Shown here one piece after another: positions 46,760-56,940 of a stretch of 64,000 nt of DNA. The notes under the pieces were generated by a model. It made no database searches and was not told the DNA's origin. It was given only the letters and a program-made list of their open reading frames with translations. The stretch's first letter is position 1, and every line of letters starts with the position of its first letter. The stretch is from Leptoclinus maculatus. Taxonomy: Eukaryota > Chordata > Actinopteri > Perciformes > Stichaeidae. Both the position numbers and the translations under genes were made by a program. The stretch is from contig JAVDOI010000008.1 in assembly GCA_032191485.1 (NCBI GenBank), positions 22,081,049-22,145,048 of the forward strand, in the 5' to 3' direction.

Positions 46760-46950
46760 TGTTTTATTCTTCTTTTAGTATAGCATTTGTGTTGTATTAA
46801 GTGCTAATCGCGGTTAGCATTTCTCCATTGGCGGTAATGTTAAAATTAGCTTAGAAGCTAGCTAGTCGGACATGTTACATGATATGCTGGATTGTTGTTT
46901 TGTATTCATGTATGTGTATATGGACAGTTTGTAAGGCCATATTTATGTAT

Positions 46951-46989
46951 GGACTTGAAGTCTGGACTCCAAGTCCAGACTTCAAGTCC
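46951..46989. repeat. Perfect 18-bp inverted repeat
   Basis: GGACTTGAAGTCTGGACT at 46951-46968 and its exact reverse complement at 46972-46989, separated by CCA. A transcript would form a stable hairpin. It lies inside the nested element between the LINE fragment and an AT-rich tract. Confidence 0.9.
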
Positions 46990-47119
46990 AGAGAACGCAG
47001 TATGGACAATTGTTACTGCAGCGTGATGACATCACCACCTCAGCTGGTCTTGCTAATGAGTTTAATCCGTTTTTTTTACTGTAAAGTATTTGTACAATCA
47101 AACTAAATATGACAACCCT

Positions 47120-47173
47120 GCTTTTTTAATTTTCATTAAAAAGAAAAAATTATATATTATTATATAAGTGTAT

Positions 47174-47220
<47 letters not shown>

Positions 47221-47355
47221 TATACATACATACAATTATATGTATTTGTACATACAATTATATATACATATATATATATATAATTGTATATATAATTATA
47301 TGTATTTATACATATTGTAATTGTATATATATATAAAATTGTATGTATATGTATG
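47120..47355. repeat. AT-rich (TA)n and TATACATA repeats
   Basis: Nested TA, ATATAC and ATAATTGTATA units, several of them palindromic. Confidence 0.9.
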
Positions 47356-47544
47356 TGGATCAGATCCGGATTGCTGTCCTCTTTGCCGGCGAGGAAAACG
47401 CTACAGAGACGTCATTACCAGCGGCAAGTTTCAAAAAGACTCGCCGAGATCAGGCTGTTCTAGGCGGGCACCGTGAGCGCTGAGCCCCCGGTGCTGGCGG
47501 AGTTTACTGCCGAGATCAGGCAGTTCTATGGGTAACATGAGCGC

Positions 47545-48215
47545 TCTTATTCTTATTCTTCTAATTAAAAGTAAGTGATATGTAGAAGTGCTTGACGTGT
47601 TAAAACCTGGCCTCAGCTCACAAATATATATATATATAAAAACTACTGAAATATATTAACAAATATGAGATTTTTAAATAAAAACATAGTCTCTGTTGCT
47701 ATCAGGTGTATGACAACGGACGCGCGTACGTCAGTAAATGTCATGGAAACGACGCCACCAAGACGCTATATAAGGTCGAGCTGACCTCAGATTGTCACTT
47801 TGCATCTGAACTCGGAGCCTGACGGCGGATCGGACCCGAAGCCGGAGCTGATCCTGACGGCGGACCGTTGCCCGAAGGCCTCTTCTATTCTTATTCTTCT
47901 AATTAAAAGTAAGTGATATGTAGAAGTGCTTGACGTGTTAAAACCTGGCCTCAGCTCACAAATATATATATATAAAAACTACTGAAATATATGAACAAAT
48001 ATGAGATTTTTAAATAAAAACATAGTCTCTGTTGCTATCAGGTGTATGACAACGGACGCGCGTACGTCAGTAAATGTCATGGAAACGACACCACCAAGAC
48101 GCTATATAAGGTCAAGCTGACCTCAGATTGTCACTTTGCAGCTGAACTCGGAGCCTGACGGCAGATCGGACCCGAAGCCGGAGCTGATCCTGACGGCGGA
48201 CCGTTGCCCGAAGGC
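47545..48215 (+). repeat. Tandem duplication of a 338-bp TATA-containing segment
   Basis: CTAATTAAAAGTAAGTGATA occurs at 47561 and again at 47899, and the following 300 bp is nearly identical. Each copy has CGTACGTCAGTAAATGTCAT, then GCTATATAAGG (near 47765 and 48103), then GAGCTGACC or AAGCTGACC and ACTCGGAGCCTGACGGC. The layout resembles a core promoter facing the minisatellite. The first copy ends with one minisatellite-like unit. Confidence 0.8.
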
Positions 48216-48810
48216 GGAGCTGAGCCTGACGGCGGATCGTTGCCCGAAGGCGGAGCTGAGCCTGACGGCGGATCGTTGCCCGAAGGCGGAGCTGAGCCTG
48301 ACGGCGGATCGTTGCCCGAAGGCGGAGCTGAGCCTGACGGCGGACCGTTGCCCGAAGGCGGAGCTGAGCCTGACGGCGGATCGTTGCCCGAAGGCGGAGC
48401 TGAGCCTGAAGGCGGATCGTTGCCCGAAGGCGGAGCTGAGCCTGACGGCGGATCGTTGCCCGAAGGCGGAGCTGAGCCTGACGGCGGATCGTTGCCCGAA
48501 GGCGGAGCTGAGCCTGACGGCGGATCGTTGCCCGAAGGCGGAGCTGAGCCTGACGGCGGATCGTTGCCCGAAGGCGGAGCTGAGCCTGACGGCGGACCGT
48601 TGCCCGAAGGCGGAGCTGAGCCTGACGGCGGACCGTTGCCCGAAGGCGGAGCTGAGCCTGACGGCGGACCGTTGCCCGAAGGCGGAGCTGAGCCTGACGG
48701 CGGATCGTTGCCCGAAGGCGGAGCTGAGCCTGATGGCGGACCGTTGCCCGAAGGCGGAGCTGAGCCTGACGGCGGATCGTTGCCCGAAGGCGGAGCTGAG
48801 CCTGACGGCG
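48158..48810 (+). repeat. 36-bp minisatellite array
   Basis: One degenerate unit is followed by 17 near-identical 36-bp units (about 48195-48806) built on GGATCGTTGCCCGAAGGCGG and AGCTGAGCCTGACGGC. The main variant is GGATCG versus GGACCG, plus single GAAGG and GATGG changes. Because 36 is divisible by 3, two frames on each strand stay open for 212-247 codons as 12-residue repeats, such as AELSLTADRCPK. The minus-strand frame has a real ATG at 48866. There are no spacers, so it is not a CRISPR array, and no splice or family evidence supports a gene. Confidence 0.92.
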
Positions 48811-50429
48811 AATGTGATGTGAATGTGAATGTGAAATGCTGAATGTAATTGTTCATTTTCTAACATATTGTTACATGTTATGTTGAACTGTATTACATTG
48901 TGAATGAAATTCCTTTTAACTTTAAGTTGCTATTGTTGGTTTTATTATGGTCCATCCACCTGTAGATTCAGTCATTTTTTTACAGCAGTTAGAATTAGAA
49001 CAAAGGTTTAAAAATAACTTCATTACAACCTGCTGACATAAATGTTTCCTTTCATTCTACTTTGAGTTAAAAACAGCAACCAGATCCGCCGGTGTTCTGG
49101 TTTAATGTTAACGAGTGGCCGCGTGAACTGAACCGGAACACGGGGGGGGGGCCTTCATGTTTCATCACGTTACGTTACTTCCTCCTAATTCGCGATAATG
49201 ACGAACGTTAAAAGTCGAGAGTTCCGCATGTAGTTCCGCATGTAGTGGACGTTAACTTAACCCAGCAAGTCTGAACGGTAACGGAACATAACGTAACTTA
49301 AACTGTAACGGAGGGAAATGAAGACGCTGTAGACATCTTAACGCTGATTGGACAAGACTCGACACGTCACATCAAAGATGTTTTATTGCGAAGATCACCT
49401 CGTCACCTTTTCTCCTCGTCTCACTCCAATCGGAGAAACGCTGGCTGGCCAGTTGACCCCCCCCCTCCCAAAAAAAATAAACTCTACGGATCTACACGAT
49501 TCACGTGGATGACATATTTTGTATTCAAAACGGCGAATTTCGCCGAAAAGCGACAAGTTTGCAGGTATGAGAAAGCTTTTCAGAAATGTGCATCTTAAAA
49601 TGAAGTAATTCATTTTAAAAATGTTGTCCTGCAGCTTTAAATTCAGTTAATTCAGGTGTGAAGTGATGTCAATCAAAAAGGCCACAATATTATATTGTTG
49701 TCATCTAAAAAGAGAAATCAGTGTGCATGGACTTTATCTGTGGTTATTAAACCACTTGTTTCAGCTCTATTCTCTCTGTTCACATCATTGTTGAACAGTG
49801 AATTCATGTGTTATGATTCTGATCATATTGGGCTCTGAGGTTTATTTTCTGTGTCTTCATTTCAGACTCAAAAGAGTTGTGCTTTGCCTCGTAGTGCGCT
49901 TCATTTGCCGCTTTTATCCACAGTTACGGTTTCTGAACATATGAGACATGCTGATTTAAACTGCCTGTGGGAAGAATTAACATATAAGATTCTGTTCATT
50001 CTTGCTTATAAATTATATTCTCTCTGAACACGTTTCTCTTTTTGGAGAACGTCATGTGAGATAACTTCTCTGATTAGCGCAATATACCTGCTCTTCTTTC
50101 TATTTCCTCGTCTCTCCCCCGTGTGTCACGGTGTGTGTAAATGTCACTAGAATCAGGAAACTTGAATGCCCATATTTGATTGGCTGAGCTGCATCACGTG
50201 ATGTGATTCACAACGCATTGGCCGGTGTGTTTCCTGCACCGCTGAACAAGTGCCGTAACGGCTGAATAAACTTCGCCGGTTAAAGTATAAACTCACTGTC
50301 TGATATGAATAATTCTGAATTATCTATCGGTTTTAGGTCCTGGGTCCGGATGTAACTCCGTCTGGGTCCGGATCCGGACCGCGGTCCGCCAGTTGGGGAC
50401 CCCTGCTTTAGAAGATAGTTCCATGTACA

Positions 50430-50890
50430 TACAGAGGCTTCAGACCATTCACTTTTTACACCCTTCAAATCTAGACTCAATAATCCATAATGACAAAGTG
50501 AAACAGATTTTTTTATTAAAAATCAAACCAAAATTAGTTATTTTGGACATCGTTTAGAAAGGCACATACAGGTGTATATAAGGTCCCACAATTCACGCTG
50601 CATGTCGGGATAAAAACCAAGTCCAGGGACGTCTCTGTAAAACAAAGAGGCAAAGATCAGGGCAAGGATATGAAACCGTTTCTAAAGCTTTGAGTGTTCC
50701 CAGGTGCACAGTGCCCTCAGTATTGGGAAATAGAAGACGTTTGGAACCACCAGGACTCTTCCTAGAGTTGGCCGTCTTGGCCAAACTGAAAAACCTGGCA
50801 AGAACAGCCCAACCTCTCCCATCAGAGCTTGTAACACAGGTGTTCTGCTATAGATGTGAGGTGTCTGATCCCAAGCTGAGATCACCTGGA
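50430..50890 (+). mobile_element. Degenerate Tc1/mariner-like fragment
   Basis: Starts with GCTTCAGACCATTCACTTTT and ATAATCCATAATGACAAAGT, typical of a fish Tc1-like terminus. GATCAGGGCAAGGATATGAA, GTTTGGAACCACCAGGACTC and CTTCCTAGAGTTGGCCG then match the N-terminal transposase coding region of that family. The frame is broken and the rest of the transposase is missing. Confidence 0.6.
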
Positions 50891-50899
50891 TGATGACAT

Positions 50900-51855
50900 T
50901 ATGAAATCCATAGAGTACCCCTTTCAATTTTGAAGTAAATTACAAACAATCGCAAAGTCACAAAATATAAGTACTGCCATTGTCTAAGAAACATGTTATC
51001 GAAATAATAATGTGATATTTAGTGTCAGTGGATAATTATGAGGAGAATAATTGGAGCTGGTTAGGATTTTTCAACTTCAGCAGCGTGTGTCCAAGTTCTC
51101 AAGACGTGGTTGACAGACTGAATGAGAACTCGCCTAACTGGTTACACGTCTTTACACTGTCACTCAGCTTACAACTTGTTTCCTTTTACTTGAAATCCCT
51201 CTGGTTTGGCACTACAACTCTCCTTGACCACACCTTTTTGCACTGGTGCCTGTGCATTTCTACAGCCAACACTATCTGATCTGCCCTTAAATAGGTTACA
51301 AGCTTGAAATTTTGGCCCAAGGGGAAAACATGTGACAAGGCAGAAATAGCTTCACTCTCTCCCCTTGGAATCCAACCAGGATGCAGAAACAGTAGTTTCT
51401 ATTAGGCAAGATATACTCTGTAGCACTGTGCCCTGTGTTCTAGTTTGTGATGCCCTCAGCATCTCCAGCAATTCCAGACAAAATGTCCGCACTGTGTGGA
51501 AAATGACAATATCTCATGCTGTTACCCATATAATGGGCAGCATTCAGGGCTAGCCACAATGTGCTGTGTCTGCATCTGTTCTGATTGAAATGTGTGACCT
51601 GCAGTAAGACAGTATCACAGTATCACAGTATCAGTTGCTGTCAGTTTGAGGTTTTCATGCTCAGATGCATCACTATTACACATTGAGTTGAATCAGAAGT
51701 CCCTGTAATGCATTTGTTGGCTGTACATTGATTACTCTACGAGTGTGACAATGTTGAAATGTAAATGTATTATTAAAACATCAAAAAGTGCTAATATTGA
51801 CTACATTTTTTTTTGCCTTACGAACGCTAGAGAAGTAATGGTAATGGAAGGGGAA
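50900..51855. other. Spacer upstream of the 14-3-3 promoter
   Basis: AT-rich sequence with no recognised exon. ACAGTATCACAGTATCACAG near 51610 is a short direct repeat. Confidence 0.4.
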
Positions 51856-51909
51856 ACTACACCTCCCACAATGTCTCGTGTTCGGTTGCCGTGGTAACAT
51901 TTGACGTCA
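51856..51909 (+). promoter_or_regulatory. Promoter cluster: ZNF143, RFX and CRE motifs
   Basis: ACTACACCTCCCACAATGT at 51856 fits the ZNF143/Staf site (ACTACANNTCCCANNATGC). GTTGCCGTGGTAAC follows at 51886-51899, a full RFX X-box. TGACGTCA at 51902-51909 is a perfect CRE. A poly-C run comes immediately after. No TATA box is seen, as expected for a housekeeping promoter. It lies upstream of the 14-3-3 gene; motif identities come from remembered consensus sequences. Confidence 0.6.
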
Positions 51910-51919
51910 TGCCCCCCCC

Positions 51920-52051
51920 CCCCCCTCCGACCGTGCCTTGGACTGGTGTGATTGGAGGGAAACCCCGTGGACTGCATTCACACAGACGGGCTGAGAGAAT
52001 CAGCTGTAGCTTGTTGGCACGCCGAAATCACTGCTATCTGCCAGTACACAG
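51920..52051 (+). other. Candidate noncoding first exon of the 14-3-3 gene
   Basis: Follows the promoter motifs and ends CAGTACACAG followed by GTATGG, a plausible donor. The coding exon at 56941 has an acceptor nine bases before its ATG, so an untranslated exon is needed upstream. The exact transcription start is unknown. Confidence 0.4.
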
Positions 52052-53433
52052 GTATGGAGTTAAAACTTTTGAAACTGCACTTTTACGTTTGCATGATTTA
52101 GCGTCAGGACTTTTAATCTATCGTAAAATATAGTGGTAATGGAAGCGCATAGCCTCCAATTGACTGTGGGGCTGCATGGAGCGGCGACAATCATCAGACC
52201 AAAGAACAATGGCTAGCTTAGCTACAGTTTGGGACATGTCTAATGGCTGGTTCTAAAATGGACCATCAGACGGGCAGACGTGGAAGGAGGGTCAGGTCGA
52301 AGGTTGAAGCTTTGATATTCTGTTGACCTGTTTACTGAAGTCATTTGTCAGGTTGTGCTAATTAGTTTGCCTGTTAGCTTATAATTAAATGACGGCGATG
52401 CATTGCCTTTGAGGAGTGATGACCGTCGCATGTAACGTTAGCGAGAAATGCGTGATATACGTCGGGAATTAATCTTAGTTTAGCGTTTGCTACATTACAC
52501 ATTTGTTGACGGTACCAGCAAGGTAACGTTAGAATAACATCCGCTCTACGGTTACGTTAATGTTGTTTCAATTGTTGACTTTAGATGTCGAGTAGGTCAC
52601 TCCATTAACGTTAGCTAAACTACCAATACGCGACAAAGTGCGATTCATATCACACATGCCACACAACGGCCAGCTAACGTTAAACCCAGTGAACACTTTT
52701 CTTAAAGCGTGGCGTCTCGCAAACCAACAAACGAAGCAAGTCATTGTTTTATACCATGAGATGATTAGAGTAGGTAGAAAACAATGGGTTTAGCCCCTAG
52801 CCAATTTTAAAAGCTGCCTGGCTTGGAAAGCTTCGTTTCAGGAAATAGTCGGCGCCATGCTGGAAATGGGTCACGAGGGCCTAGTGGTAGCGGTTGCTTT
52901 TCAGTCGCTGAATGGTGTTTCTCGTCTAGACTAGTTAGATTTAATGGACGTGCTTTAGGGTTCGTGTCGGTCAAATATTCTAATATTAATCACAGTACCC
53001 CGCTGTGCACTTTAATTTCCGTGTTCTCGCATGTTCGCTGAGCCACAGGTACAGGGATGGGTGTGGTGGTTGTGTGTGTACGACAGAAAGAGGGGGGCTA
53101 ACCAGTAATACAAAATCCAGTCATTCTTCCAAGTTACATGGCTGTATGCATGCATTCTTTTGAGGAGTGCTCTTACCGCCACACGTGGCTTAAACTAACT
53201 ACGGAACTACCTTTGTAGCATATATATTTACTGTTTAAATCTATACACACCCCGGATTACCCATGGGTCATGTTGCATCATACAGCGGGTACATCGCCAG
53301 CTCCTCAGTGCTGAAACTGTTACAGTTCCTACAATTTCGCCAATCCCTTTTTGCAAACCTGTAAAACACTTAAGTGATTTTTATTCTTTAGTGTTTTGGT
53401 GTCGTGGTAGATATTCTTCAATACTAATACTTA

Positions 53434-54424
53434 AAGGCCCAGTGTGTAAGATGTAGTGGCATCTAGTGGTATGTTGCAAATTGCACCCAGCTAAATACCC
53501 CTCTGCTCAGCCCTCCCTGTCCACGCGTGTTGGAGAACTACGGTGGCCTTCAGGTAGAGAGTTAACTTTAGGATTTTAGTACAACTAGGAGCTACTCTTA
53601 TCAATACTTTTCTACATTACTAAATTGCCTTTAAAAACATATAGAGAGCTTTTATATAAATATTATCTATCTTTTTTTTAATATAGAGCAGCAGCCGTTA
53701 TTTTCACCACAACAAAGTCACTAAATAAAGTAATTAATATCTCACTGGAAACAAATGTAAATAAAATTCCTGATTGAAGTTTATGGAGAACACAGAAGGC
53801 AGTCGGTATCAGTCATTCCTCTGTCCTCCTGGCTGCTTTGTCTCAACCAGCAGAGTAGTTTGGAAAAAAATAAGATTGTGCATCAAACATAGTGGCAATG
53901 GACGATTGAATAAGGTTTCACATTTGTTTACATGTTCACAGATGTATTGGGTTTTTACTTACAAATATTTTATTGCACATACAGGAACAAGTGCAGTTGC
54001 CGTCGCCTTGAGTACTAACTTCACCTGGTTCACCACAGCGGCCTATCTGCTCGCGCTGTGTGTGTAGTTGGAGGAGCTAAGCCCGACAGAGAGCAGAGCG
54101 AATGCGCGCTGCAGCTTGATAATAAATTACATCAAATCATGTAAAAGTACTGATAAATACACAAGTTACATCAGGGCTTATCAATACTCTGGTAATTTAG
54201 CACCGTGGCACGTTTAAACCAGGTTTCTGAACGCATCCCTACCGTCAAAAAGCAAATGCTCTCGCTGGAGCTAGTGTCCATTCTGGGCTGCTGTAGAAAC
54301 ATGGCAGTGCAACGATAACACTAAGATTCTTAGTTTCAGGTAATTATACACTGATTAAAACAGTTATGAATATTGTATTCCATTGCTGCCAATTAATCCC
54401 TCAAAATGTTACACACTGTTCCTT
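53434..54424. mobile_element. CAGTGTGTA-family nonautonomous DNA element
   Basis: Left end AAAGGCCCAGTGTGTAAGAT; right end ATGTTACACACTGTTCCTT, whose reverse complement shares CAGTGTGTAA. About 1 kb with no transposase. Fragments of the same family are near 17700, 22446 and 29055. A clear target-site duplication was not found. Confidence 0.6.
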
Positions 54425-54894
54425 ATAATTACTTTTCAGCACTAGCTGCCACGTATAGAGACAGAGCGTGTGCGTCGTACAAACCAAGCCCACCAGAGGA
54501 AAACAGGCAGAGCAACAAAATGCGCCCACGGGCTGACACGTTAACAATGTGTCAAAGGAATGTCAAAGGATCATTTAGCACCTTAGTTTTTCTGAAAGTA
54601 AAACAAGTGCATTTTGTAACTTACCAAGCTTGGAGTATAGAAATGTGTCGTGTTGAAAATCTGTCTGGGCGGCCACACTACATGAACTCTGGAATGGAAA
54701 AAATTTGATTGATTTTGTGGAACCCCGCTGGCTATTTTGGATGGGTCAAACGGATGTAGGATATTGATCTAGCAATGCGAATTCCTGTGTCAAGTCTACT
54801 CATCACTTCATTAACATTATATCTGCTGGTACCTTACATTTCTCTCAATACAGTGTTATAGAACAATGGCTAAAAGTAGAATTTAGGCCTGGGA

Positions 54895-55795
54895 TTCTCT
54901 AGACACCTCAAGGTTTGATTCAGAGGGCTACGATGCGATTATAAAACGATTATTGATTCATCTTGATGCATCAACATTTTTCTATACTTTATTTAGTTTT
55001 TGCTCACTCACTTTTTAATCGCTCCATATTTGTAATGATTTATATTTTAAAAAATAGATGAATTTACTTTTCTTTTATTAAATCAATATTGGTAACTAAT
55101 AGAATAGATGTGTCAACTGGAGGGTTACATTTCTAAGCATTGCGAAGAGAACCAACAAGAAAATGAATGAAATTGGGCCTGTAGCATCATCATGGCAGTA
55201 AAAACTCATAATTCAGCATGTTCTGTCATTTGTCATAAAAAGCTGCTCTTATTCATTAAGAAATAATATAGACCTCTCTTCAAACAAATCCTCCGGTTAT
55301 AGGCAATGAGCATTCAGCTCTGGTACAAAAATAAACGGTGATAAAGTACGCGGCTACGGTGACACTAGATTCCGTGGCAACGAATGTCCACGCATTGTGT
55401 TACTAGCATCCAACCTTCTTTCCTCAGTGATTTCATGACTTGAGCTTTGGTTGGGTTGTAGACTGAGAGTATCGCTGTGTCTGTAAAACGTTGGTTCCAA
55501 AGTGTGCAACAGCGCAAAAGCTCTGGTTCTGATTTGCTTCGCCCGCTAGGAGTACAGCGGAGGAAGAAGCAAAATGCTTCCATACGTTAGCTTTGAAGCC
55601 GGGGGTACCGGTTTGATCGTATCCTTGTTCGGTTGCTGAAGCTCAGCCGCCCTCACCAAAACTCTGCTAGTATTTAGCCTAGCATAGAACGCAAACAAGA
55701 GGCACGTGTATTACGTTTTCTGATTATTGAGTTTTTCTGCATAGTCATAATTGTTCAAGAGAGAATCACGATGCTTCTAAGAATCAATTTTCTTT
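54895..55795. repeat. GATTCTCT-ended interspersed repeat
   Basis: Left part GGGATTCTCTAGACACCTCA with ATTGATTCATCTTGATGCAT; the right part contains GAGAGAATCACGATGCTTCT. The ends are imperfect inverted repeats around GATTCTCT. Confidence 0.45.
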
Positions 55796-56940
55796 TTTTT
55801 CCTCACCCTTAGTAGTATGATTTCTCAAATCATTTTTGCTCACATGCCTTGCAGGCATATTTTTATATTATTTATTTAGCATTTCAAGGAATTCTTTTCT
55901 GATAGCTTAAATATATAGAACACATCCCAAGTATTTTAAATTGTATCCACAATTCTCTCACTTGCCTCTGTTCCTTGCACGGAGAGACGCAATGAAACCA
56001 CGAGAGGAGGGAAGAAACAAGGAAAGATGTTTTTAGAGAAATGTGACGTCCTTTCCTCTAAAGTGTCACAACATTTGTAGATACTATCTCAGATACTATC
56101 ACTGCCAGAGCAGCAGTGTTTTCTCTCTGTGGCCTGTTACCTGTTAAACAAACTTGAATAACAACCTGCATTCTGTTCAGAGGCAAAGAAACCATGTCTA
56201 CTTACAGAATGCATCTGCCGTATTTATACACAAAACAATATTTATTAGGCTAAATGTTTCAGGGAAAATTTTAATTATGTAACTCATTTCAAACCCAACA
56301 CTTAATTCCCCACACGCGTTTCTCGCTGTCAGACACTCTCCTGCTTTTTCCGACCTTAATTGTATCCATAATAAAAGTTAATGGGGGAAATAACAGACGA
56401 TACATGAAAGGACAAATCTTTCTAATACATTCAAGTTGTTTGTGGTCCTCTTGTTGTTCAGGCCTACAATTCACCGATTTTTAACTGAATGACTTCCTGC
56501 TCCAGCGAGGATCGGGGAGTGAGGGGATATCTAATAAGAGACTTTGGATGTACCCAATGTCCTCTTGTTGCCTAGTTGATAGCCCTTGCTATTATTCCCT
56601 CCCCAATTACCCTTTCACTCCCATAGCTGTGCACAGTCATCGAGTGCATCAGTGTTTCCTTGTAGAATCTTTTCCTAAGGAGAGCAGCAAGCCTCAAAAT
56701 GGGTGCATCATCTGCCTCAACTTCAGTTAAACCCACATGGATGGTTTCTCTTTTGCTGATAGATTAGCTTCATTCATTTTTCTTCACACTTTTTTTTTTA
56801 ATTGCTCTTGCTTTACTCATTTGTTATAAAAACGTCTGGTAAATGGGTACAAGCCAAACATTTTTTTTTAAATCTTCTCGCCTCTCTCTTGACCACCAGC
56901 TGTGCTCTTTTCTCTGCTTTTCTTTGTCCAGTGAGCAGTC

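Larger units (their letters stand above)
46257..49569. mobile_element. 3.3-kb inverted-repeat element nested in hAT copy B
   Basis: Ends in perfect 14-bp inverted repeats: CATACCTGCAAACT at 46257-46270 and its reverse complement at 49556-49569. The 5-bp AGAAA is duplicated at 46252-46256 and 49570-49574. Copy A shows the uninterrupted target (CAGAAAGC). Cargo comprises a LINE fragment, AT-rich repeats, a duplicated TATA-containing segment and a 36-bp minisatellite. No transposase recognised; the superfamily is uncertain. Confidence 0.7.
45903..50405. mobile_element. hAT-like element, copy B, interrupted by an insertion
   Basis: The left end CAGGGGTCTTCTACTAAAAT is at 45903. The right end, whose reverse complement is CAGGGGTCCCCAACTGGCGG, finishes at 50405, so the termini are imperfect inverted repeats. 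The body is split by a 3.3-kb insertion at 46257-49569; without it the element is about 1.2 kb. No transposase is seen. Flanking octamers ATATAGAG and CTTTAGAA share a TAGA core but are not an exact duplication. Confidence 0.65.
52052..56931 (+). other. Intron 1 of the 14-3-3 gene
   Basis: A roughly 4.9-kb intron between the candidate noncoding exon and the first coding exon. It contains a CAGTGTGTA-family element at 53434-54424 and a second repeat at about 54895-55795. No nested gene recognised. Confidence 0.55.

Noticed and set aside
48158..48810. CRISPR-like array
   Set aside because: Units are contiguous with no unique spacers, and the sequence is a vertebrate genome.
48123..48866. 247-codon minus-strand and 228-codon plus-strand open frames as protein genes
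   Set aside because: They come from a 36-bp tandem repeat divisible by three; four frames are open at once and there is no family match or splice support.
42502..50405. Exact 8-bp target duplication for the outer hAT termini
   Set aside because: Left flank CCTTAAAT and right flank CTTTAGAA match at only five of eight positions, so a single insertion is not proven.
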